Assembly (NCBI RefSeq): GCF_000227135.1
Contig: NC_018263.1
Span: 487,601-551,600 of the forward strand
Direction of reading: 5' to 3'
From: Leishmania donovani
Lineage: Eukaryota > Euglenozoa > Kinetoplastea > Trypanosomatida > Trypanosomatidae
DNA: 64,000 bases
The notes under the pieces are model-generated. The model saw nothing but the letters and a program-made list of their open reading frames with translations, had not been told where the DNA came from and made no database searches. Shown piece after piece: positions 8,723 through 17,732 of this stretch; the stretch's first letter is position 1, and every line of letters begins with the position of its first letter. A program made the translations under genes and the position numbers.

Positions 8723-9451
8723 GGCTTGGCTGTGGGGGAAAGAGGGGCCGTGCCAGCCAGCCTCCGCAGAGCGGGACGTATATAGAGCGAGGCCTCGGAA
8801 TAAAAGGTTATTCGAGGAACAGCCAGCACAGAAATCTTATAATCGTCTGGCTGGGGGTGTCAATAAAAGGCTCTCTTTTCGACTATGTGTTTTGGCCGCG
8901 ACCCACCGCCCCAAGCTCTGGCCAGGCACCGGCGTTTAAGCAGGGTGCTTTAAATCTCGTCGCTACCCTTGTCCCCCGGGGTGACAGCAATCAGCTTCTC
9001 AGGCGGTGGATGGGAGAGATTGTTAGGATTTGCCGCATGCTTCACACCACAGAGTCTCGCAGACGTCTTGGAGAGTTTCGCACCTCCGGTGCAAAAAGGC
9101 TCACCATGGAAAATCCGCGTGCGCATCTGTGGTCGGGTCGGATTGGTGGTGAAGTCCACCTGTAGGTTTTCCGATTGATTGTTTCCGCCCTTATCTAACC
9201 ATTCGCCGCACTTCCGCTCTGCCCCCCAAAAGGGCACCAAGCAACTGCGAGATCAGCTTTCTGCTTTGTTACCTTTGGTGCGCCCGATGGGGCGACGGAA
9301 ACCCCTCCTTTGCCGGCGAGTGCGGGCCTGGCGCTTTTTTTGATCGTCTTTTTCTCCTTCTTGGCGTGTACCAGCCACTCTCGCCACCAAGCGTTGCCCA
9401 ACCCGAACCCCAGCAGGCAAACTGCGAAAAACAACGCACTTCAATCAGGCC
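8723..9451. other. Spacer between the inverted tRNA-Thr/Tyr arms
   Basis: About 730 bases between two divergent tRNA-Thr genes. In trypanosomatids such spots can hold small RNA genes driven by the neighbouring tRNA promoter, so I looked for U6, U3, U2, 5S and 7SL starts and recognised none. There is a short inverted repeat (agccag at 8821 with ctggct near 8850), T-runs at 9334-9340 and 9349-9353, and an unusual split minus-strand frame listed separately. Confidence 0.5.
8950..9434 (-). pseudogene. Possible split or frameshifted reading frame of unknown origin
   Basis: Two minus-strand frames overlap here. The first runs from 9434 to a stop at 9195; the second is open from about 9240 to a TAA at 8950. 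They cross in a CCCTTTTGGGGGG homopolymer stretch (plus 9222-9233). The second has protein-like composition (Asn, Lys, Pro, Cys; ends EKLIAVTPGDKGSDEI) unlike the Arg/Ser-rich chance frames around it. It could be a decayed mobile-element fragment, a real frameshifted gene, or chance. I do not recognise a domain. Orientation is toward the left tRNA arm. Confidence 0.25.
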
Positions 9452-9525
9452 ACGGAAGCCGCACCTGGAGCCGGCTGGGCTGCAGCTCTTTGGGTGTCAG
9501 GCGGCTTTTCCCTCCAGGGAACGGT

Positions 9526-9597
9526 GGCTGCTTAGCTCAATGGCAGAGCGCCGTCCTAGTAAGACGGAGGTCAGGGGTTCGATCCCCCTAGCGGCCT
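9526..9597 (+). tRNA. tRNA-Thr (AGU), plus-strand copy
   Basis: Same sequence as the minus-strand tRNA-Thr copies, with anticodon AGT in loop CTAGTAA and a TTTT run after the acceptor. It lies 81 bases before the plus-strand tRNA-Tyr. Confidence 0.93.
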
Positions 9598-9678
9598 TTT
9601 CCCCCTCCCACCCCCTCAGATGGGCTGGTGGGGTTGCGTGTTCTTCGCTGTAGCCACGAAGTGCGACCTTGTTGTGGA

Positions 9679-9755
9679 CCTTCTGTAGCTCAATTGGTAG
9701 AGCATGTGACTGTAGAGTTCGCAGGTATCACAGGGTCGCTGGTTCGATTCCGGCC
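9679..9755 (+). tRNA. tRNA-Tyr (GUA) with 11-nt intron, 3' end cut by gap
   Basis: Plus-strand copy with acceptor CCTTCTG, anticodon GTA and the same 11-nt intron. The 3' acceptor side from the end of the T stem is lost in the N gap that starts at 9756. Confidence 0.88.
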
Positions 9756-9895
9756 NNNNNNNNNNNNNNNNNNNNNNNNNNNNNNNNNNNNNNNNNNNNN
9801 NNNNNNNNNNNNNNNNNNNNNNNNNNNNNNNNNNNNNNNNNNNNNNNNNNNNNNNNNNNNNNNNNNNNNNNNNNNNNNNNNNNNNNNNNNNNNNN
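9756..9895. other. Assembly gap of 140 N
   Basis: Breaks the plus-strand tRNA-Tyr gene; the sequence right of it is a 165-bp repeat unit. Confidence 0.95.
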
Positions 9896-10060
9896 AAACA
9901 CAGCGGCTGGCACGCAACGCTTCGCTTCTGCTGCTGTTGATTTGGCTTTTTCCGTTTTCAGAGTGTTCACCAAAACATCGATTAACCGGGTGAACGCCGC
10001 GTCGCGGCACCAGGACCCAGCCACCCACGCACAGTGTGTGTGGGGACGCCAAGCACCTAC
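9896..10060. repeat. 165-bp direct repeat, copy 1
   Basis: Matches 10255-10419 at an offset of 359 bases with one visible difference (cgcaacgc against cgcaccgc). It has no open frame that looks coding and starts right after the gap. Confidence 0.85.
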
Positions 10061-10254
10061 ACCTGCGCATGCGCGCTTCAGGTACGGAGACGAAAAAGAG
10101 GAATGAGAGGGCGACAAAAGGTGAACTACATCGCTAACACTTCAGCGCACCGCGTCCGTGTGGAGAGAGGGGAGGGGGGGGGGTAGGCCAGCCGTTGGGC
10201 AGCTCTTGACATTCGGCGTCCCCTGTGCGCTGCCAGAAAGAGACACGACGACGG

Positions 10255-10419
10255 AAACACAGCGGCTGGCACGCACCGCTTCGCTTCTGCTGCTGTTGAT
10301 TTGGCTTTTTCCGTTTTCAGAGTGTTCACCAAAACATCGATTAACCGGGTGAACGCCGCGTCGCGGCACCAGGACCCAGCCACCCACGCACAGTGTGTGT
10401 GGGGACGCCAAGCACCTAC
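10255..10419. repeat. 165-bp direct repeat, copy 2
   Basis: Second copy of 9896-10060. The 194 bases between the copies include a run of ten G at 10174-10183. Confidence 0.85.
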
Positions 10420-10470
10420 GGCGTCAGGTGGGGGTGGGCCATCAGAGCGATTTGCCGCTGCCGGCGTCGG

Positions 10471-10640
10471 CGGGGAGACACGCCTGTGCCACCCGTATGA
10501 CGCGGCAGAGCGTCCGTGCAGCTCGAACGCACCTCACACCCGGCTCTCGGTCTCCACTGGTGGTGGTGGTGGGAGGGGGTGGGGGGGCCTCTGCGCCACT
10601 CCGGGGGAGCGGAGTTGGTGAGAAGAGTTTGGGGCACAGG
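10471..10640. repeat. 170-bp repeat ending at an assembly gap, copy 1
   Basis: Identical, as far as I can read, to 10740-10909 with a shift of 269 bases. It contains a GGT-rich and G-rich stretch at 10557-10588. It ends exactly at the gap. Confidence 0.85.
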
Positions 10641-10739
10641 NNNNNNNNNNNNNNNNNNNNNNNNNNNNNNNNNNNNNNNNNNNNNNNNNNNNNNNNNNNN
10701 NNNNNNNNNNNNNNNNNNNNNNNNNNNNNNNNNNNNNNN
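10641..10739. other. Assembly gap of 99 N
   Basis: Same length as the gap at 8323-8421, and likewise flanked by the same sequence on both sides. Confidence 0.95.
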
Positions 10740-10909
10740 CGGGGAGACACGCCTGTGCCACCCGTATGACGCGGCAGAGCGTCCGTGCAGCTCGAACGCA
10801 CCTCACACCCGGCTCTCGGTCTCCACTGGTGGTGGTGGTGGGAGGGGGTGGGGGGGCCTCTGCGCCACTCCGGGGGAGCGGAGTTGGTGAGAAGAGTTTG
10901 GGGCACAGG
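10740..10909. repeat. 170-bp repeat starting at an assembly gap, copy 2
   Basis: Starts at the first base after the gap and repeats 10471-10640. Probably an unmerged contig end. Confidence 0.85.
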
Positions 10910-13230
10910 CCGTGCTCGGGTGACTGAGTCGGCGCCTTGCGGCAACGCGTGCCTGCCGCTGCTCTGTGCCACGCGACGAGCCTGCGACCCCTCGGCGTAG
11001 AGCGGAGTCGAGCTCATGTTGTGCGGCAGAATGGACACGCAAGGAAGAAGTAGTTTCCTGGTGAACGAGGCACATTCGCAGACAGTGAGAGCAGGTACAT
11101 GGTTCACCTCACTAGACTCGCAGCGATGAAGGTAGGACGTGGAAGGCCGTTTGCCCTTCACCTAGGAAAGAGTAGAACTCGAAAGGACACAGCCTGCCAC
11201 CGTGCGAAAAAGCCAAAGGAAAGCGCATATACATGAGTAGGACACACAGGTAAACGCAGCGAAAAGGAAAGCAAAGAAAACGAGAAAGGTCAAAGAAAAG
11301 CTAACGGAAAGGAAGGCACGCGCTGCGGGGTGGCAGTAGTGGATGTTTGCCTTGATCAAGTGCCGGCGGCCGTGCGCCGCATGCGAGCTTACCGCACACT
11401 TCCTTCCGCTAGTACGCGCAAGGGAGAGATGGCATCCCGAACTTTGCCACAGAAAGGGATGCCACCTCTTCTGGCGCCAAAAAGTATCTGTTTCGTATCT
11501 TGTGTTGTCCTTCGCCTTGCTAATGGGCTATCTTTTCGCATACATGAGGGCCCGCACACGGTAATCTTTCTGCAGGGCGTAACCCTATGCGCAAAACGCT
11601 CTTCTGAGAGCCGCAACGAGAACGAGGACGCCCGCGGCAGCCGCTGGGTGCCGCGAAAAAAAAATAGGAACTGAAGGAGGCGTTGGTCAAAGGTAAACCA
11701 AGACGCAGACAGTTTATGATCATTTCTCACGTGCTCAACATCAAGGCAGCGCCGCACACGCACTCGCAGCGACCCACATAACGAGCAACAGAGTATGTGT
11801 GGGAGGGGGGGGGGTTGTTACACGGCACACCAATTTCGTGTGCGTGTGTGGCACTGCAGATCGACTGTTCACCCGGCCGTACGCAGATCAGGAAAAAAAA
11901 GCGGCAGCGAGCTTGCACAGGGGATGGGTTGTGGCGTGCGAAGATAGGGGACAAGCAAGCAATCAGTGAGAGGTCTCGACCGACCCGGACCTACAGTATA
12001 GAGAGAGAGATGCGCTGGCTTACTGCCCAGAAGTCACACAAGACACACAACAAAAAAGAGGGGGGGGGGGGAAACGACATCGTAGAGGGAGAGGGGTGGA
12101 GAAAGAAAGGACAACAAAGAGCAGACAAGTAAGAAGATGATGTGAGAGATGCAGCCCTTCGTTTGTTGTCGCCGTTCGAGACACTAGCGTTTTGTACGTT
12201 GGTGAGATGATGAGGGGTGGACTTGTCGGCGAGTATGGAGATGTGGCCGAGGAGAGAGACAAAAACAAAATGGGGTACGAACTAGACGGAGACAACAAGA
12301 GTCCCACGGGACACGGAATCAGCATTGCGATCGACCGTGCCCCAGATCCCTAAGCGAGAAGGAAAAAGAAAGGGAGACGGACTGCAGGTGAAACTAGCAA
12401 ACGGGGCAAAAAAAAAAGAATTCATTTTTTTCTTCCATTTCGTGTTCCCACACACCCTCCTGGTCACTCCATATCCTTATCGTTTTCTTTCGGGCCACGA
12501 AACGAACCCATTCTCAACAGGCGAGGCAAAGGAAGAGGGAGGTGGAACCCCCACACACACACACATATATATTGCCTCCCTTAGTGTTCGCATGGCAGCA
12601 AATCCTCAGAGCGGACTGCCTGCTGCTACCCGCACGGACAAAGTGGCAGAGACGGCATTCCCACATTCGCTTGCCTCGTGCGTGTGCGTGTGCGTGTGTG
12701 TGTGTCCTCATCCCTTTCCTCGTAAATCTCTTTCGCGCAGGCAGAGGGGTCACTCACGCACATACACACACACACAAGAAAGAAACAAACACCAAGACAG
12801 GCCCCTAACGGGGTACAAAAACGAAGAGAAAAGGGAGGAAAGAAAAAGGGAGGTGCGCGTGAGACGGCGGTGGCATGCTGCGAAGAGGTGAGGGCGCAGC
12901 AGGAAGTTCTATGAGACAAGAGAAACGCACGGAAGTAGGGCAGCGAGAGGGCGAGAGAGTCAAAATGTAAAAGTGGAACGGTGCCGAACAAGCCTACACC
13001 GCGAATCCACTGGAAATCGGGAGAGGAGGAGGGGAGGAGCGATCACTGCGGTATCGCCCCAACGACGGAGGAGAGAGGTGGAAGAGAAACAGCATCTCCG
13101 TAACTGCCACCAGTTTGCTGGCTGAATGGCCAGTATCGAGTCCCTTCTTCCTGCTCTTGTCACCGTGGCCGTAGCCATCGTGTGCGCACGCGTGTGCGTG
13201 TGTTTGCGCCTGTGTGCATCCTTCGCCACC
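10910..13230 (-). other. Noncoding right flank of the strand switch, 3' side of the adenylate kinase gene
   Basis: No gene is supported. The plus strand turns purine-rich (GA runs near 12000-12130 and 12800-12960), that is, pyrimidine-rich on the minus strand that is transcribed from the right. It holds G-runs at 11807-11816 and 12060-12071, a CA/TA repeat at 12552-12572, and TG repeats near 12680-12705. Part of it is probably adenylate kinase 3' UTR. Confidence 0.6.
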
Positions 13231-13893
13231 CTACAGCTTTGCCAGAGGGACCTGCGTGGTGGTGCCCTGCAACCGCTTGTTGATTTTCTTTTGCAGCTCC
13301 TTGAAGACTACGTTGATCTCCGGGTCCGCATCGATCTCAATAATGATGTCAGAGTAATGAGCGATGAGAGTTGCCTTCTGACTGTTGTAGATCTGCATGC
13401 GACGCTCGTGCTTCTCTTTCGTGTCGTCAGAGCGGATCTGAAGACGGTCCACAACGTCCGGCGAAGGCGGGTCGCTCTTGAGGTTGTAAATGCGCCCCGT
13501 CACCGGGTCGAGGCGACGGGAAAGGCATCGGTTGAGCAAAATCTCCGGCGACACGTCCAGCAAAATCATCATGTCAAACTTGAAGCCGCGCGCCCTGAGC
13601 ACCTCTGCCTGCCGCAGGGTCCGTGGAAAGCCGTCAAGCAAGATGCCGTGCTTCTGCGCAGCCGGCTCACTCAGTCGGTTGCACACGAGGTCGACGACGA
13701 GCTCGTCCGGGATCAGGGACCCTTCGGACATGATTTCTGCACACCTCAGCCCTAGCGGAGACTTTTTGAGCACTTCTTCGCGTAGCAGATTACCGGCACT
13801 CAAGTGGACAAATCCGTACTCTTTCACGAGCAGATGGCTCACCGTCCCCTTTCCGCTGCCAGGGGGGCCAAACAGAATGATAAACAGCGGCAT
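13231..13893 (-). CDS. Adenylate kinase
   Basis: Predicted 220 residues. It interconverts ATP plus AMP with two ADP. The P-loop GPPGSGKG is at residues 9-16. The AMP-binding signature LLDGFPRTLRQAE lies near 85-97, and a long LID segment (RRLDPVTGRIYNLKSDPPSP) lies near 120-145, followed by IRSDD and helix arginines as in the long-LID class. Length fits that class. The frame extends upstream by 24 residues, but the family start and P-loop spacing support the ATG at 13893 (MPLFIILFGPPG). No clear import signal, so cytosolic location is most likely. It is the last gene of the minus-strand block before the strand switch. Trypanosomatids have several adenylate kinases; the isoform is not assigned. 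Confidence 0.95.
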   Translation of the reverse strand: MPLFIILFGPPGSGKGTVSHLLVKEYGFVHLSAGNLLREEVLKKSPLGLRCAEIMSEGSLIPDELVVDLVCNRLSEPAAQKHGILLDGFPRTLRQAEVLRARGFKFDMMILLDVSPEILLNRCLSRRLDPVTGRIYNLKSDPPSPDVVDRLQIRSDDTKEKHERRMQIYNSQKATLIAHYSDIIIEIDADPEINVVFKELQKKINKRLQGTTTQVPLAKL

Positions 13894-15377
13894 GGCGCAC
13901 AGGTCCTCTCGCCTGCTACTTGCTGCAAGTCGATCCTCGGTTGCGCACACACATACAGTCCACACATACGCAAAACCATATACGCAACAACAAACGTGCG
14001 GCTCCTAGTGTGTACCGGCTAGTGGGCACACACAATGTACGGAGAGCCGCTCATGAACAAAGGCCGCTGTACGAACGAGCGAGGCAGGTGGCGGCGAGTC
14101 GGCAGCACTGAAGAGATCGGGGTGTGGGACGCGGCAAAGTAAAAGATAACGTTTTACCAGATACACACGATGAGGAAGGAGGAAGGGGGCAAACTCGCAA
14201 TGGGGTTACCGAGAGAAACTAACGAACCGAGGCTAGCCAAACAGAGTGGTAGGTGGCTGGGCAGCTCTACGGTGCGCGTTGAGGTGTGGTGAGCAAAGAT
14301 GTTGACCACGCGTACGAGAAGACGCAGCAGGAAGAGAAGGTAGTGGTGGAGAGAGGTAGGTGTAGTGCTGGTAGCGTAGGCGTAACATACAAGCAACCGC
14401 CGGTGGTCTTGATCTCCCGCCTGTGGTCTACGAGGGGGTCGGGAGGGGGGTGAGCAGGGGGGGGTCTTGTAGTACGTATTGCATTTCCCTAAGCACGCAG
14501 AGAAAGACCTGAAGGATGCCGAAGGCGCTCTTTAGCAAATCTGTGGTGGGGGAAGCACGCCACTCAAGTCCTCTGCAGAGGGTTGCTCTGAAGACGCAGG
14601 CTAATGCGTACATCGTTCATCCTGTGATGGTCGCATAATCTTCCATTTTCCCCCCATTCCATGCTGCACATCAGAACAAGACCAAGCAAGCGAGAGAGAG
14701 AGACACCATGGCTGAAAAAGTGCAAACAAACCGTGCATGTCTACGGCCATAACCGCATCAACAGGCCACAATACGATGGACTAGTGAGAAGGGCGGGCGA
14801 ACAGACGAGGGGAGGCGCCGGACATATCGGGAGGGGGCAAGAAGACGGTCTCAAAGCGTCCATGGAGAGCGAGCCAGGGAGACAACAACCCCTCTCGCCT
14901 CACCCACGCCGCCCACCACCACGCAGCGCATCAAGCACAATTCGCTTGACAGTGCGTCACCCCACACACAAACACAACCACAGATAAGAAAAAGAACGAC
15001 ACGCCCCGAACACAGACGAATCGCCTCACACCAAGGGAAAACAAAGTGTCCGCGCTTCACCAACGCATGAGGCAACAAGCACGGATCAAGCGTGTATCAT
15101 CTTTGCAGGTGCGCCACAACACCCTTCCAGCCCTGGCACGCGCGTCCACGCCTCACACGCGACATCGCACGGGGCGGTGGCACGCATGGATAGGCTGGAG
15201 GGGGGATCACGTAGGCAGAATCACCTCCGCCATAAGCCCAAAGCGACGCTGGTGACCGCTCCACAATACCACAGCAACATCTGCCGTCACGAAAAAATAT
15301 AAAAGGGGAAGAAGCCTGAAACCAAAAAGAAAAGAGGCGAAGTAAACTGAAAACATCACATCCGCCACCTCCTCCTC
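13894..15377 (-). other. Intergenic region between adenylate kinase and VCP genes
   Basis: No gene seen. Purine-rich on the plus strand with GA runs (14692-14705) and poly-G runs near 14440-14465. Expected to hold the VCP 3' UTR and the splice signals of adenylate kinase. Confidence 0.6.
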
Positions 15378-17732
15378 TTAGCTGTAGAGGTCGTCGTCGT
15401 CCGCTGGCGGCGGCGCCCCGCTGCCAGCAGGCGCACCGGCCTCCGCTGGGGGCGGGTTACTAGCACCGAAGGTGCGGCTCTGCTGCAAGGAGGTCTTGAA
15501 CATATCGTAGCGCCGAATGTCCGCGTCAGAGACGGAGCGGCGGGCACCGCGCATTGCCTCCTCCACGTGAGCGCGCGTGATCTCCGGCACCGGGTCGATA
15601 TCAGCGTTTTCGTCCAACTGCCCGATCTTCTTCAGCTCCTCGAGCTGAATTTCCTTGTTGATCGACTCGCGGATTGCCATCTTGCACGCGCGCTGGCAGA
15701 TGCCAGACAAGTCGGCGCCGGAGAAGCCGTGCGTGGCGGCGGCAATCTGATCCACGTCGACGTCGGAGGCTAGCGGCGACTTACGGAAGCTCGCCTTGAT
15801 AATGGCCACACGAGACGCCTTGTCGGGCAATGGGATGTAGATGAGCTGGTCGAGACGCCCAGGACGCATGATCGCAGGGTCCAGCACGTCTGGCCGGTTC
15901 GTCGCACCGATAATGAAGACATTCTTCTTGACGTTCATGCCGTCCATCTCTGTCAGGATTTGGTTGATCACGCGGTCGCTCGCGCCTCCGTCGCCGTGGG
16001 CGCCGCGGGACTTGGCCACGGAGTCCAGTTCATCAAAAAAGAGCACGCAAGGGGCCGCAGCACGAGCCTTGTCGAAGACGTCGCGCACATTCGCCTCCGA
16101 TTCACCGAACCACATTGTCAGAAGCTCCGGGCCTTTGATGGAGATGAAGTTCGCCTGGCACTCCGTCGCAATCGCCTTGGCCAGCAGCGTCTTACCGCAA
16201 CCGGGTGGGCCGTAGAAGAGGACACCCTTCGGCGGCGACATGCCGTACTTCTCAAACTTCCACGGGTACTCGACGGGGTACTGCACCAGCTCCTGCAGCT
16301 CGCGCTTGACGTCGAGGAGGCCGCCCACATCCTCCCAGACGACGTTCGGCGTTTCCACCTGTGTCTCGCGCAGCGCGGACGGGTTCGTCTTCGCCATGGC
16401 CTCGCGAAAGTGCTCCTGCGTTACACACATCGCGTTCATCACCTCGACATCGATGGTGTCGTCCTCCCAGTCGATGATGGACAGCTTCTCGCGAATGCAC
16501 TGCATGGCGGCCTCGGTGCAGAGCTGCGCCAAATCGGCGCCGACAAAGCCGTGCGAGTCCTTTGCCACCTTCTCCAGATCAATGTCGTCGGCCAGCTTCA
16601 TGTTCTTGGTGTGGATACGAATGATCTCCAAGCGGCCAGTCTCGTCCGGCACGCCGATGTCGAGCTCGCGGTCGAAGCGGCCAAAACGGCGCAAGGCTGG
16701 ATCGATGGTGTTCGGGCGGTTCGTCGCCGCCATCACGATCACCTGCGAGCGCGATTTCATGCCGTCCATTAGGGTTAGAAGTTGCGAAACGATACGCTTC
16801 TCCACCTCGCCCTGAGCTTTCTCACGCTTCGGGGCGATGGAGTCGATTTCATCGATAAAGATGATCGCCGGCGCGTTCTTCTCGGCCTCCTCGAAGGCCT
16901 TGCGAAGGTTGCTCTCCGACTCGCCAGCCATCTTGCTCATAATCTCAGGACCGTTGATGAGGAAGAAAAAGGCGCCCGTCTCATTTGCGACAGCGCGCGC
17001 GATGAGCGTCTTGCCGCTCCCAGGAGGGCCGTAAAGCAAGATGCCACGCGGGGGCTTGATGCCAATGTTCTTGAACAGCTCTGGGTGGCGAATGGGCAGC
17101 TCGACCATCTCGCGGATCTGGTTCAGCTGCTTGCGGCAGCCGCCAATGTCGTCGTAGCCGACTCCGTCAAGCGCCTCCTCGTCATCTCGATGGATCGGAT
17201 CACCCTCGGAATGGATGATTGTGTCCGGCGACACGATGCAGTAATCACCCGGGTCCACCTCCACTACCTTGAATTCCACAGAGCGCATAGCGCCACGGCA
17301 GACAAAGGAGTCGCCCTTCTTCACAGGCCGGTACGACTCCAAAAAGTATGGCTTCAAGAAGTTCTCGAACAAGTCACCAGTGAGGTTCTCCACTGTGTCA
17401 TCGATTGGCAGCAGGTGAACGCGGTTTCCGTATGGAACATCCTTGCAGGGCGCGATGCGAATGGTGTCGCCGAGGTGAATGCGGATGTTGCGGCGCGCGA
17501 CTTTGTTCATCTTGATTTTCTCCGGCGGGCACTCGTCGTCCTCCATCGCGATGCAGACGGTGCTGCGGTGTTTCTTGCCCTTCACGAGAACGGTGTCACC
17601 GCGGAAGATGTTCAGCTCCTCCATCCGCTTCGGGTTCAGCGATACAACACTGTTGTCATCATTGTACGGCTCCTCGACGATCAGCTTGTTTAGCTTCACC
17701 TTCGAGTTTGTGTTCCCAACAGCGTCCGCCAT
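15378..17732 (-). CDS. VCP: Valosin-containing protein / transitional ER ATPase (p97, Cdc48)
   Basis: Predicted 784 residues. This AAA ATPase forms a hexamer that unfolds ubiquitinated proteins in ERAD and other quality-control steps. Domains in order: N-domain (about 1-190, with VSLNPKRMEELNIFRGDTV), D1 with Walker A GPPGSGKT near 235-242 and Walker B IIFIDEIDSIAPKR, and D2 with Walker A GPPGCGKT near 508-515 and Walker B VLFFDELDSVAKSRG. Both second regions of homology are present (ATNRPNTIDPALRRFGRFDRE and ATNRPDVLDPAIMRPGRLDQ). The acidic tail ends DDDDLYS, close to the DDDLYG tail of animal p97. The start MADAVGNTN at 17732 is preferred to the frame's upstream limit at 17795 because it fits the family N-terminus. 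Length and motifs are normal. Confidence 0.97.
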   Translation of the reverse strand: MADAVGNTNSKVKLNKLIVEEPYNDDNSVVSLNPKRMEELNIFRGDTVLVKGKKHRSTVCIAMEDDECPPEKIKMNKVARRNIRIHLGDTIRIAPCKDVPYGNRVHLLPIDDTVENLTGDLFENFLKPYFLESYRPVKKGDSFVCRGAMRSVEFKVVEVDPGDYCIVSPDTIIHSEGDPIHRDDEEALDGVGYDDIGGCRKQLNQIREMVELPIRHPELFKNIGIKPPRGILLYGPPGSGKTLIARAVANETGAFFFLINGPEIMSKMAGESESNLRKAFEEAEKNAPAIIFIDEIDSIAPKREKAQGEVEKRIVSQLLTLMDGMKSRSQVIVMAATNRPNTIDPALRRFGRFDRELDIGVPDETGRLEIIRIHTKNMKLADDIDLEKVAKDSHGFVGADLAQLCTEAAMQCIREKLSIIDWEDDTIDVEVMNAMCVTQEHFREAMAKTNPSALRETQVETPNVVWEDVGGLLDVKRELQELVQYPVEYPWKFEKYGMSPPKGVLFYGPPGCGKTLLAKAIATECQANFISIKGPELLTMWFGESEANVRDVFDKARAAAPCVLFFDELDSVAKSRGAHGDGGASDRVINQILTEMDGMNVKKNVFIIGATNRPDVLDPAIMRPGRLDQLIYIPLPDKASRVAIIKASFRKSPLASDVDVDQIAAATHGFSGADLSGICQRACKMAIRESINKEIQLEELKKIGQLDENADIDPVPEITRAHVEEAMRGARRSVSDADIRRYDMFKTSLQQSRTFGASNPPPAEAGAPAGSGAPPPADDDDLYS

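Larger units (their letters stand above)
9452..9755. repeat. Right arm of the tRNA inverted repeat
   Basis: Reverse complement of 8019-8322, carrying tRNA-Thr then tRNA-Tyr on the plus strand and cut at 9755 by an N gap. Like 8286 and unlike 8686, it has the A/T version of the variable base. Confidence 0.85.
6889..13230. other. Convergent strand-switch region
   Basis: All protein genes to the left are on the plus strand and all to the right on the minus strand, so two polycistronic units converge here. In Leishmania such regions are transcription-termination zones, often carrying base J and tRNA genes. Here they hold tRNA-Thr and tRNA-Tyr genes, an inverted repeat, direct repeats, G-runs and three N gaps. 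No protein gene is supported apart from a doubtful split frame at 8950-9434. Confidence 0.8.

Noticed and set aside
8723..9451. Possible 5S, U6, U3, U2 or 7SL gene next to tRNA-Thr
   Set aside because: The conserved 5' ends and core motifs I know for these RNAs were not found on either strand; left as an open question instead of a call.
9896..10909. Repeats as a possible CRISPR array
   Set aside because: Units of 165-170 bases, two copies each, in a eukaryotic nuclear context; no short regular repeat-spacer pattern.
13390..17693. Long plus-strand frames opposite adenylate kinase and VCP
   Set aside because: Antisense shadows of strongly conserved minus-strand genes.
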